Shown: piece after piece, positions 1 through 4,741 of the stretch
How positions within the stretch are numbered: the stretch's first letter is position 1
How the letters are laid out: every line of letters starts with the position of its first letter
Assembly (NCBI GenBank): GCA_036518915.1
Contig: DATDME010000056.1
Span: 1-5,381 of the forward strand
Source: GCA-016699105 sp036518915
GTDB lineage: Bacteria > Patescibacteriota > Saccharimonadia > UBA4664
DNA: 5,381 bases
Direction of reading: 5' to 3'
The notes under the pieces: model-generated
The model's database searches: none
What the model saw: the letters and a program-made list of their open reading frames with translations, nothing else
What the model was told of the DNA's origin: nothing
Translations under genes and position numbers: made by a program

Positions 1-8
1 CGCCGAAT

Positions 9-38
9 CCGGCCGTCGCCCCCACGGGCGACGGCCGG
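9..38. repeat. Perfect 13-bp GC-rich inverted repeat (hairpin)
   Basis: Positions 9-21 (CCGGCCGTCGCCC) are the exact reverse complement of 26-38, with a 4-nt CCAC loop. A stem this long and GC-rich is very unlikely by chance and would fold stably as RNA. No T-tract follows on either strand, so it is not a textbook intrinsic terminator. It could be the 3' hairpin of a gene left of the window, a factor-dependent terminator, or part of an unrecognised RNA. The rest of 1-136 shows no open reading frame, and the tRNA-like look of positions 1-24 fails because the invariant TT of the T-loop is missing. Confidence 0.75.
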
Positions 39-136
39 CTGCACCATTGATAATGTTCTAAATTCAGCGACTTCACGTTCGTCACGCGTTCCCAGCCTTC
101 GGTCGTATTACCCACGCCGTAACGCCAACATCCTAA

Positions 137-165
137 TTGCATATTCGCTTTTTGTTTGGTATGAT
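137..165 (+). promoter_or_regulatory. Candidate sigma-70-type promoter of the coiled-coil/thyA/mazG operon
   Basis: An extended -10 element, TGGTATGAT, lies at 157-165 (hexamer TATGAT at 160-165, 5 of 6 consensus positions). TTGCAT at 137-142 is a partial -35 with a 17-bp spacer. Transcription would be expected to start near 172, giving about a 39-nt leader before the ATG at 211. The ATG at 172 would coincide with the predicted transcript start, so a leaderless longer form is also possible. Confidence 0.6.
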
Positions 166-196
166 TTATATATGCCGCCATCTACAATCGATGTAA

Positions 197-203
197 AGAG
201 GGG
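197..203 (+). promoter_or_regulatory. Ribosome binding site deciding the start at 211
   Basis: The purine run AGAGGGG ends 7 nt before the ATG at 211, good Shine-Dalgarno placement. It favours 211 over the in-frame ATG at 172, whose 13 extra residues (MPPSTIDVKRGIR) show no helical or coiled-coil character. Confidence 0.6.
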
Positions 204-210
204 AATACGG

Positions 211-453
211 ATGAGCTTAACGGCTGATGATCTGCATCAGATCAGAACAATCGTGCACGAAATAGTAACAGACGAAGTCAGTGGCAGCGAAGCACGCCTG
301 CATCAGCAAATTGTCACATTGGGTGACCGGCTCGACGCCCGCATCGACGAAACTCACACCCGCATTGATGCTCTGCGTATCGAAGTCACCCGCGATATTG
401 ACCACCTCGCCCGCACGGTAGCCACGCTAACCCCGGGGCAAGCCAATGGCTAA
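211..453 (+). CDS. Small coiled-coil protein of unknown function
   Basis: An 80-residue, mostly helical, charged protein with no signal peptide or membrane segment, so probably cytoplasmic. After an N-terminal helix (about 4-20, TADDLHQIRTIVHEIV), residues about 38-70 show a heptad pattern: RID occurs at 44-46 and again at 51-53, and I45, I52, V59 and L66 line up every seven residues, as in a coiled coil. It resembles the short coiled-coil hypothetical proteins common in CPR genomes, which often begin with a similar 'DL..IR..V.EE' helix; that comparison is from memory. I cannot assign a function. The start at 211 has a good ribosome site; an alternative ATG at 172 would add 13 residues. Its stop overlaps the thyA start by 8 bp, implying co-transcription and probably coupled translation. 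A role as a ThyA partner is only a guess from position. Confidence 0.75.
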   Translation: MSLTADDLHQIRTIVHEIVTDEVSGSEARLHQQIVTLGDRLDARIDETHTRIDALRIEVTRDIDHLARTVATLTPGQANG

Positions 454-1261
454 GCATCCAGAATACGAATACCTCGGCCTAATCGCCGACATATTAAAGA
501 ACGGTCAGAGCAAGCCATCGCGCGGCATTCATGGCCTTAAAAGCGTCTTCGGCCGGCAGGTACATTTCGACCTCCGCTACGGCCTCCCGCTCCTTACCAC
601 CAAAAAAATGCCTTTCAAGCTACTCCTCCACGAACTCCTCTGGTTTATTTCCGGCAGTTCCGACGTCACCTACCTCCACGAGCACAAAATCCACTACTGG
701 GACGGCTTCCTCCACGAGGGTTCCAATGATCTCGGCCGCATTTATGGCGTGCAATGGCGCCACTGGCAGCGCCCCGACGGCACCGAGTTCGACCAGCTCC
801 AATGGGCCATCGATGAGCTCAAGAATAACCCCAACTCTAAAGGCATCATCGTCAACGCCTGGAACGCCGGCGAGCTCGAGGAAATGCGCCTGCCACCCTG
901 CCATACCATGTTCCAGTTCGACCTCACCAAAGGCAAGCTCCGCCTGCATCTTTACCAGCGGTCGTGGGATGTCTTCCTCGGCGCGCCTTTCAACATCGCC
1001 CAGTACGCCATGCTACTCTACATGGTGGCCTACCTGGTTGACGCCGAACCCCGCGAGCTCATCATTTCCGCCGGCAACGCCCACCTGTACCAAAACCACC
1101 GCGAGGCCGCTAAAGAGCAGCTCCAGCGCAAGCCCAAGCCCTTCCCGCGTCTTAAAATCGTCGGTGATGTGAAGTCAATTGATGATTTCCGCGAAGAAAA
1201 CTTCGTCCTCGAAGGCTACGACCCGCACCCGCCGATAAAAACCGATTTGGTGATTGTATGA
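446..1261 (+). CDS. thyA: Thymidylate synthase
   Basis: Converts dUMP plus 5,10-methylene-tetrahydrofolate to dTMP and dihydrofolate in the cytoplasm. At 271 residues it is close to E. coli ThyA (264). Signatures present: HELLWF with E63, WD at 85-86, YGVQWR, the catalytic LPPCH (nucleophile C152), YQRSxDVFLG (R172, S173, D175), PFNIAQYAML with N183 (the Asn that selects dUMP rather than dCMP), HLYQNH (H213, Y215), and the C-terminal GYDPHP. Oddities against the family: the N-terminal phosphate loop reads SRGIHG instead of DRTGTG (the Arg is kept as R26), and the SRR pair contributed across the dimer to the dUMP phosphate is SKG (K132, G133). It overlaps the upstream gene by 8 bp and the downstream MazG-like gene by 4 bp (ATGA). 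No strong ribosome site is seen, so coupled translation is likely. The family is certain; only the kinetic effect of the substitutions is open. Confidence 0.97.
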   Translation: MAKHPEYEYLGLIADILKNGQSKPSRGIHGLKSVFGRQVHFDLRYGLPLLTTKKMPFKLLLHELLWFISGSSDVTYLHEHKIHYWDGFLHEGSNDLGRIYGVQWRHWQRPDGTEFDQLQWAIDELKNNPNSKGIIVNAWNAGELEEMRLPPCHTMFQFDLTKGKLRLHLYQRSWDVFLGAPFNIAQYAMLLYMVAYLVDAEPRELIISAGNAHLYQNHREAAKEQLQRKPKPFPRLKIVGDVKSIDDFREENFVLEGYDPHPPIKTDLVIV

Positions 1262-1575
1262 CAAGTTTTCCCGCTTCTGGCTCGCTCCGCGAGCTGCAGA
1301 CCTACATTTGGGAGATGAACAAAACCCGAGGCTTCAACTTAGAGGACCCGAGCAAAAAACTTGTCATGCTCATGGAAGAGATGGGCGAACTCGCCAAAGC
1401 TACCCGCAAAGTGGCCGGCATGAAGTTCACCGACACCACAAAGCAGACCGATCTCGCCGAAGAATTGGCCGACGTCCAGATTGTTTTACTGGGATTGGCG
1501 AGCCTGATGGGCATCGATATGTTTGATGCCGTTGCCGCCAAGGAAACCAAGAACCGCCAGCGAATCTGGAAGTAG
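1258..1575 (+). CDS. MazG-like nucleotide pyrophosphohydrolase
   Basis: A 105-residue single-domain protein of the all-alpha NTP pyrophosphohydrolase superfamily (MazG, dimeric dUTPase, dCTPase, HisE), which cleaves (d)NTPs to the monophosphate and pyrophosphate using Mg2+. The metal-binding motif is clear: EEMGE at 40-44, then ELAD at 69-72. A C-terminal KxxKNRxR cluster (K95, K98, N99, R100, R102) is typical of the family. The start at 1258 keeps the N-terminal helix (SLRELQTYIWEMNKTRGF) and overlaps the thyA stop as ATGA, so translation is probably coupled. Linkage to thyA suggests it makes dUMP from dUTP or removes unwanted dNTPs; the exact substrate cannot be read from sequence, and general housecleaning is the alternative. 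It ends one base before the convergent SHMT-like gene, with no terminator hairpin between them. Confidence 0.9.
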   Translation: MTSFPASGSLRELQTYIWEMNKTRGFNLEDPSKKLVMLMEEMGELAKATRKVAGMKFTDTTKQTDLAEELADVQIVLLGLASLMGIDMFDAVAAKETKNRQRIWK

Positions 1576-1576
1576 C

Positions 1577-2803
1577 TTATTCCTGGTCAAACGAGTAGTA
1601 CACCAGGCGGAAGCGAGCGGCAAATGCCGTAACCTCTTCGGCGCAAGCTTCGCCCCTCAGGCTGGCACCCAAAAAGGCCGCAATTTGCTTCATCTCTGGT
1701 TCCTTCATTCCGCGCCGGGTAATTTCCTGCGTACCGAGCCGGATGAATTCGCCTCGTTGTAGAATGCCTGGGTTATCAAAGTTCACATTGATGCGGTTTC
1801 GGAAAAACTGCGGATACAGCGTCTTGGAATTACTGGCTACCGATAAGTGCACCTGATGGTTTTCCGAATACCGTCCTGTATTCCCGCGGAAAACCTTATG
1901 GCCCAACTGCTCCAGCTCGGCCCCCAGAGCGTTGGAGTTGGCCACAATTTGCCGCGCGTAATCGTGGCCAAACTCCTGCATCTCCAGGATCGTCACCGCT
2001 AAGGCGATGACACCCGCGGTATGAGGGCTCGAATACAAGCAGGCGTTAATAATGCCGTTCGCCCGCCGGCCGAGCTCACCATCCCGGAACGCAATCATGC
2101 CTTTTTGCGGACCCGGCAGGGTCTTGTGCGTATTGGCGCAAATCAAATCCACGCCCTCTGCCAGCGGCGACTGGAATTGTCCGCCCATGATGAGCCCCAT
2201 AGTATGGCTAGCGTCATAAATAATTACGGCTGCCTCGCCGAGCGCCGCTCGTAGCTCCCGGATGTTGTGCGGATTTAGATAGTATGAGACATCCAGATAC
2301 AACGCTTTTGCTTTAACATCGTGAAAGATCTTGGCCAACGCTTCGGCCTGAAACGACGAAGACTCAAAGTCATACTCGGTACTAACATGCCGCCGGCCAA
2401 TGCGCTCAACAATGCCCTGGGTCGCAAAGTGGCCGCCATGATCATGGTGAACCGTCATGACGGTATCACCCGGTTCAGTCGTTGAGAGCAGGGCGCACAT
2501 CATGGCGTGCACCCCCGATAGGCAATTGAGATTTACAATCGCCGCGTTGAGCATATCTTGGGCAGCCGCTTCCGCCGCCGCCACGAGCTTAGCCACACCG
2601 GGCAGGCCTAGCGTCGTAAACGAACCCGAATATATGATGCCATCGGCATCCCCGCCACCCAAAAAATATCGGTCAGCCAACGGGGAATTCACGAATGTAC
2701 GCGCCGTTTTTGACACCAACGGCTCGTTAGATGTGAGATGTAAGAACTCAGCATCAATCTGTTCGTCGGCCAGAATGTTGCGGAAGTATGCTTGGATGTC
2801 CAT
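1577..2803 (-). CDS. glyA: Serine hydroxymethyltransferase-like PLP enzyme
   Basis: A 408-residue fold-type I PLP enzyme, closest in pattern to SHMT, which interconverts serine and glycine and charges tetrahydrofolate with a methylene group. Visible motifs: HDHGGHF (121-126) stacking on PLP, YDASH with D197 and H200, the Schiff-base lysine K227 in THKTLPGP, and IRLGTQEITRRG with R355 for the substrate carboxylate. Non-canonical parts: the family segment YAEGYPGKRYYGG, which holds the catalytic Glu and a key Tyr (E57, Y55 in E. coli), is replaced by the shorter SPLADRYFLGGG (40-51); about a dozen extra residues follow before the phosphate loop; and that loop reads CLSGVHA instead of HSGSQAN. 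It may be a divergent SHMT, supported by thyA and DHFR nearby, or an aldolase/transaldolase relative. The start at 2803 matches the usual N-terminal length; an ATG at 2824 would add MVLEYKT but would lie upstream of the predicted -10. Confidence 0.85.
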   Translation of the reverse strand: MDIQAYFRNILADEQIDAEFLHLTSNEPLVSKTARTFVNSPLADRYFLGGGDADGIIYSGSFTTLGLPGVAKLVAAAEAAAQDMLNAAIVNLNCLSGVHAMMCALLSTTEPGDTVMTVHHDHGGHFATQGIVERIGRRHVSTEYDFESSSFQAEALAKIFHDVKAKALYLDVSYYLNPHNIRELRAALGEAAVIIYDASHTMGLIMGGQFQSPLAEGVDLICANTHKTLPGPQKGMIAFRDGELGRRANGIINACLYSSPHTAGVIALAVTILEMQEFGHDYARQIVANSNALGAELEQLGHKVFRGNTGRYSENHQVHLSVASNSKTLYPQFFRNRINVNFDNPGILQRGEFIRLGTQEITRRGMKEPEMKQIAAFLGASLRGEACAEEVTAFAARFRLVYYSFDQE

Positions 2804-2810
2804 GGTCTTG

Positions 2811-2820
2811 TATTCTAGCA
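2811..2820. promoter_or_regulatory. Candidate bidirectional promoter shared by the SHMT-like and glycosylase genes
   Basis: The 19-bp gap between the divergent start codons contains TATTCTA at 2811-2817, which reads as a -10 hexamer on both strands: TATTCT (plus, 2811-2816) and TAGAAT (minus, 2817-2812). The minus copy is an extended -10, TGCTAGAAT, at 2820-2812. With six bases between -10 and start, transcripts would begin at 2823 (plus, the A of the glycosylase ATG) and about 2805 (minus, two bases before the SHMT-like ATG). No good -35 and no Shine-Dalgarno is visible for either gene, which agrees with leaderless starts. Confidence 0.5.
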
Positions 2821-2822
2821 CC

Positions 2823-3404
2823 ATGCCAAGCGATTCCGACAGCTTTAACTGGCTCCCGCCAGACAGTCTGGCCGCCACCCAGCGCCTGCTAGGCTGCGAG
2901 CTTGAGCGCGAGCTCGGCGGCCAGGTGCTCCGCGTGCGCATCGTCGAAACCGAAGCTTACGATCAATCTGACCCCGCCAGCCACAGCTTCCGCGGCCATA
3001 CCCCGCGCACCAGCGTGATGTTTGGGCCGGCCGGACACCTGTACGTATATTTCACCTACGGAATGCACTACTGTTGCAACATCGTGGTCGGCCCGGCCGG
3101 ACATGGCGCCGCCGTTTTGCTGCGCGCCGCCGAACCGCTTGAAGGCGAACTCACCATGGCCGGCTTGCGGCCAGGCGCACGCGGTGTAAACCTCACCAAC
3201 GGTCCGGCCAAACTCTGTCAAGCACTGGCCATCACCCGCGAGCTCAACGGCCAAGACCTCGCCGTGCCACCCCTGCGCCTCATCCAGCGACCCGCCCTGG
3301 AACCTGCCGCCATCACCCAAACCACCCGCATTGGCATTAAGCACGCCACCGACCGGCCCTGGCGGTTATATATTACAGACAATCCCTATATCAGCCGCCG
3401 ATAA
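2823..3404 (+). CDS. aag: 3-methyladenine DNA glycosylase (AAG/MPG family)
   Basis: A 193-residue monofunctional base-excision-repair glycosylase that removes alkylated and deaminated purines (3-methyladenine, hypoxanthine, ethenoadenine) by nucleotide flipping. The AAG signature is complete: VETEAY (41-46) with catalytic E44 and stacking Y46, H54 in SHSFRGHTPR, YVYFTYGMHYCCN (74-86) with stacking Y76, intercalating Y79 and N86, VLLRAAEPLEG (98-108), and NGPAKLCQALAI (126-137). Its length suits a bacterial member without the eukaryotic N-terminal extension. The start at 2823 lies just before the conserved N-terminal part (SFNWLPPDSLAATQRLLG); the open frame upstream is antisense to the SHMT-like gene and was excluded. 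There is no ribosome site, and a -10 lies 6 nt upstream, so it is probably leaderless. The 3' end overlaps the convergent glycosyltransferase gene by 19 bp. Confidence 0.95.
   Translation: MPSDSDSFNWLPPDSLAATQRLLGCELERELGGQVLRVRIVETEAYDQSDPASHSFRGHTPRTSVMFGPAGHLYVYFTYGMHYCCNIVVGPAGHGAAVLLRAAEPLEGELTMAGLRPGARGVNLTNGPAKLCQALAITRELNGQDLAVPPLRLIQRPALEPAAITQTTRIGIKHATDRPWRLYITDNPYISRR
3361..3399. repeat. Imperfect inverted repeat across the convergent stop codons
   Basis: GGCGG (3361-3365) pairs with CCGCC (3395-3399), and ATATA (3368-3372) with TATAT (3387-3391), separated by a 2/3-nt internal loop and capped by a 14-nt loop. The structure contains the glycosyltransferase stop codon and ends 3 bp before the glycosylase stop. 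It could slow or end transcription in both directions, but there is no T-tract on either side and half of the stem is weak AT pairing. Confidence 0.25.
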
Positions 3405-4540
3405 GCAGCCAGATGCTCCTCGGCCATGCGCCCAGCCGTAAACCGAACCTCAAAATCAGCCCGGCAAGCCGCCCGGTCAAGCCCGCCAACCCGTGCCAGC
3501 GCCGTAGGCAGACCGTCGGCGTCTGGCACCACAAACCCAGTTACGCCATCTTGCACCACCTCGCCAATAGCACCGTTATCCAGCCCGACCACCGGCGTCC
3601 CACAAGCCAACGCCTCCAGCTGAACCAACCCAAACGGCTCGGCAAAGGTCGAGGGAATAATTAAAGCCCGGGCGTTGGCCAGCAACTCGCGTTTAGCGGC
3701 CAGATCGTCCACAAAACCCACATATTCCACCTCATGGTCGTCCAGTTCAGGCACAATGCGCTCTTGCCAATATGCGTCCTTGCCACCGCTGTAATGTTTG
3801 CCGGCAATTTTTAACCGTAGCCGGTCTGAGATCTGGCGCGAGTTATACGCCCGCACCGCTCCAATCGCCAAATGCACACCCTTGGGCTCAACAATCCGGC
3901 CCAGGTATAGCACATAATCATCCGCCGGCTCCGCCACGGGGGAGTAAGCGGCAGGGTCTAAGCCATGATAAATATTGGCCGCCCAATTCGTTTCCGCCGG
4001 CATGCCCACCCGCTGCGCCATCGAAATGGAAATCCAGTTGCGGCCGGCGTACCGCGGCATCAGCGCTCGGTAGCGCACCAAAAAGTTGAACGGATCATGG
4101 TGCGTGAACACCACCGGCCGCCGGCAGAACTCCGCCGTGACCAGTCCGAGCTCTTCCTCGTTGGTATAGACGTGCACCACATCAAGCCGGCCGGCATTGG
4201 CATCGGCATACGCCCGCGCCACCAACTCCGCCTGCACCTGCCGCGCCAGCGTAATAAACGTCAGCGGATGTTTTTTCAATAAATCTAAATAATCATCATC
4301 GCGGGCGGCCAGCTCCGCCTCAAACCCCGATAAATCGGCCGTCACGTTGCGCACCGGGGTATCCACCGGTCCAGGCGTGTACAACACCACCTCGGCACCC
4401 AATTTTTCAAGCTCAGCCGCTAAGCCAAGTGCCAAAACCGCGGGCGAAAAAATCACCCGCGGTAGGATGTCCCGGTGCATAAATATATGCGGGACGACTA
4501 AGCCAATGCGCAGCTTACTTGTTTTCGGCCGGCTTGCCAT
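3386..4540 (-). CDS. Glycosyltransferase family 4 (GT-B fold) protein
   Basis: A 384-residue retaining glycosyltransferase of the GT4 type, which moves a sugar from a nucleotide-sugar donor to an unknown acceptor, often in envelope polysaccharide or glycolipid synthesis. The N-terminal acceptor domain starts RIGLVVPHIF (11-20) and contains VVHVYTNEE and VFTHHDP (144-150). The linker NIYHGLD (189-195) leads to the donor domain, with YLGRIVEPKGVHLAI (212-226), VEYVGFVDD (271-279), and the EX7E motif EPFGLVQLE (E301, E309), followed by ACGTPVVGLDNGAIGEVV. No signal peptide or membrane helix is seen, so it is cytosolic or membrane-peripheral. GAGG at 4550-4547 sits 6 nt before the ATG. The start overlaps the end of the acidic-protein gene by 26 bp, so the two are co-transcribed and probably translationally coupled. 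Donor and acceptor cannot be named from sequence. Confidence 0.93.
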   Translation of the reverse strand: MASRPKTSKLRIGLVVPHIFMHRDILPRVIFSPAVLALGLAAELEKLGAEVVLYTPGPVDTPVRNVTADLSGFEAELAARDDDYLDLLKKHPLTFITLARQVQAELVARAYADANAGRLDVVHVYTNEEELGLVTAEFCRRPVVFTHHDPFNFLVRYRALMPRYAGRNWISISMAQRVGMPAETNWAANIYHGLDPAAYSPVAEPADDYVLYLGRIVEPKGVHLAIGAVRAYNSRQISDRLRLKIAGKHYSGGKDAYWQERIVPELDDHEVEYVGFVDDLAAKRELLANARALIIPSTFAEPFGLVQLEALACGTPVVGLDNGAIGEVVQDGVTGFVVPDADGLPTALARVGGLDRAACRADFEVRFTAGRMAEEHLAAYRRLI

Positions 4541-4676
4541 CCACCGCCTCGTCTTGGTCGTCCTCGTCCAAAAAACTCAAGTCAAGCTCGCCGCCGTCTA
4601 ACTCCTCGTCGCCATAATAGCCATCGGTATCGCCATAGTAACCATCCGGATCGCGCTGCACTTCATCTGTCGCCAT
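4515..4676 (-). CDS. Small acidic protein with DGYYGD repeats, unknown function
   Basis: A 53-residue reading frame from ATG at 4676 to TAA at 4515. Residues 9-23 (DPDGYYGDTDGYYGD) contain two copies of DGYYGD seven residues apart; the rest is an Asp/Glu-rich tail around a hydrophobic LDLSFL (31-36). By count there are 20 acidic and 3 basic residues, for a net charge near -17. There is no signal peptide or membrane segment. The repeat spacing faintly recalls calcium-binding D-x-D-G repeats but lacks the EF-hand spacing. It fills the gap between the glycosyltransferase gene and the divergent DHFR gene, and overlaps the former by 26 bp out of frame. Support for it being real: position at the head of the transcript, non-random composition, and internal repeats. 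Against: no clear ribosome site and no family I recognise. Confidence 0.7.
   Translation of the reverse strand: MATDEVQRDPDGYYGDTDGYYGDEELDGGELDLSFLDEDDQDEAVDGKPAENK
4547..4550 (-). promoter_or_regulatory. Ribosome binding site of the glycosyltransferase gene
   Basis: GAGG lies 6 nt upstream of the ATG at 4540, within the last codons of the acidic-protein gene. This supports the 4540 start and suggests ribosomes finishing the small gene help start the large one. Confidence 0.55.
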
Positions 4677-4705
4677 GTATCTGGGTCCCATTACAATCTA
4701 GACTC

Positions 4706-4712
4706 TATGATA
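4706..4712. promoter_or_regulatory. Symmetric -10-like element between divergent genes
   Basis: TATGATA reads as TATGAT on the plus strand (4706-4711) and TATCAT on the minus strand (4712-4707), each 5 of 6 from consensus. On the minus strand it would start transcription near 4700, with a 24-nt leader before the acidic-protein ATG. On the plus strand it would start near 4718, upstream of the DHFR gene. No good -35 is visible either way. Other weak minus-strand -10 candidates, TAGATT (4700-4695) and TGTAAT (4695-4690), lie closer to the gene. Confidence 0.35.
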
Positions 4713-4729
4713 CACATCGCTTCTCGTAA

Positions 4730-4735
4730 TAAAAT
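4730..4735 (+). promoter_or_regulatory. Candidate -10 element for a leaderless DHFR transcript
   Basis: TAAAAT (5 of 6 consensus positions) ends exactly 6 nt before the DHFR ATG at 4742, so transcription would begin at the start codon itself. No Shine-Dalgarno sequence is properly placed upstream of the ATG; the only AGG (4736-4738) is 3 nt away, too close. No clear -35 is visible. Confidence 0.45.
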
Positions 4736-4741
4736 AGGCGC

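Noticed and set aside
1..24. Possible 3' end of a tRNA ending in CCA
   Set aside because: The GAATCC-like stretch and CCA look suggestive, but the T-loop would read GCCGAAT without the invariant TT, and the perfect local hairpin explains the sequence better.
531..1172. 213-residue plus-strand open frame inside thyA
   Set aside because: It is the +1 shadow of thyA, extremely Ser/Thr/Pro-rich with no domain pattern; thyA itself is unmistakable.
2457..2822. Long upstream extension of the glycosylase reading frame
   Set aside because: This part is antisense to the SHMT-like gene; AAG homology begins only after the ATG at 2823.
2804..2941. Longer N-terminus for the SHMT-like protein (start at 2941 or 2824)
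   Set aside because: The 2941 form overlaps the glycosylase gene antisense and has a low-complexity Arg/Ser-rich head; the 2824 form begins upstream of the predicted -10. The CATG at 2822-2825 does give an ATG on both strands, which is probably coincidence.
3027..3103. 11-bp repeat CCGGCCGGACA twice in the glycosylase gene
   Set aside because: Both copies encode GPAGH at positions where AAG proteins have Gly-rich turns; GC-rich codon choice is a sufficient explanation.
2889..3344. 151-residue minus-strand open frame over the glycosylase gene
   Set aside because: Antisense shadow in GC-rich coding DNA, with low-complexity Gly/Ala composition and no ribosome site; the plus-strand AAG motifs are complete.
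4570..4575. A6/T6 run that could fuse the acidic protein to the glycosyltransferase by slippage
   Set aside because: The glycosyltransferase frame is open back to this run, so a one-base deletion in RNA would fuse the two, but six bases is a short slippery site and the enzyme has its own ribosome site and ATG.
4682..4690. Small palindrome TGGGTCCCA upstream of the acidic-protein gene
   Set aside because: Four-base arms around a single base cannot form a stable hairpin, and there is only one copy, so no operator can be claimed.
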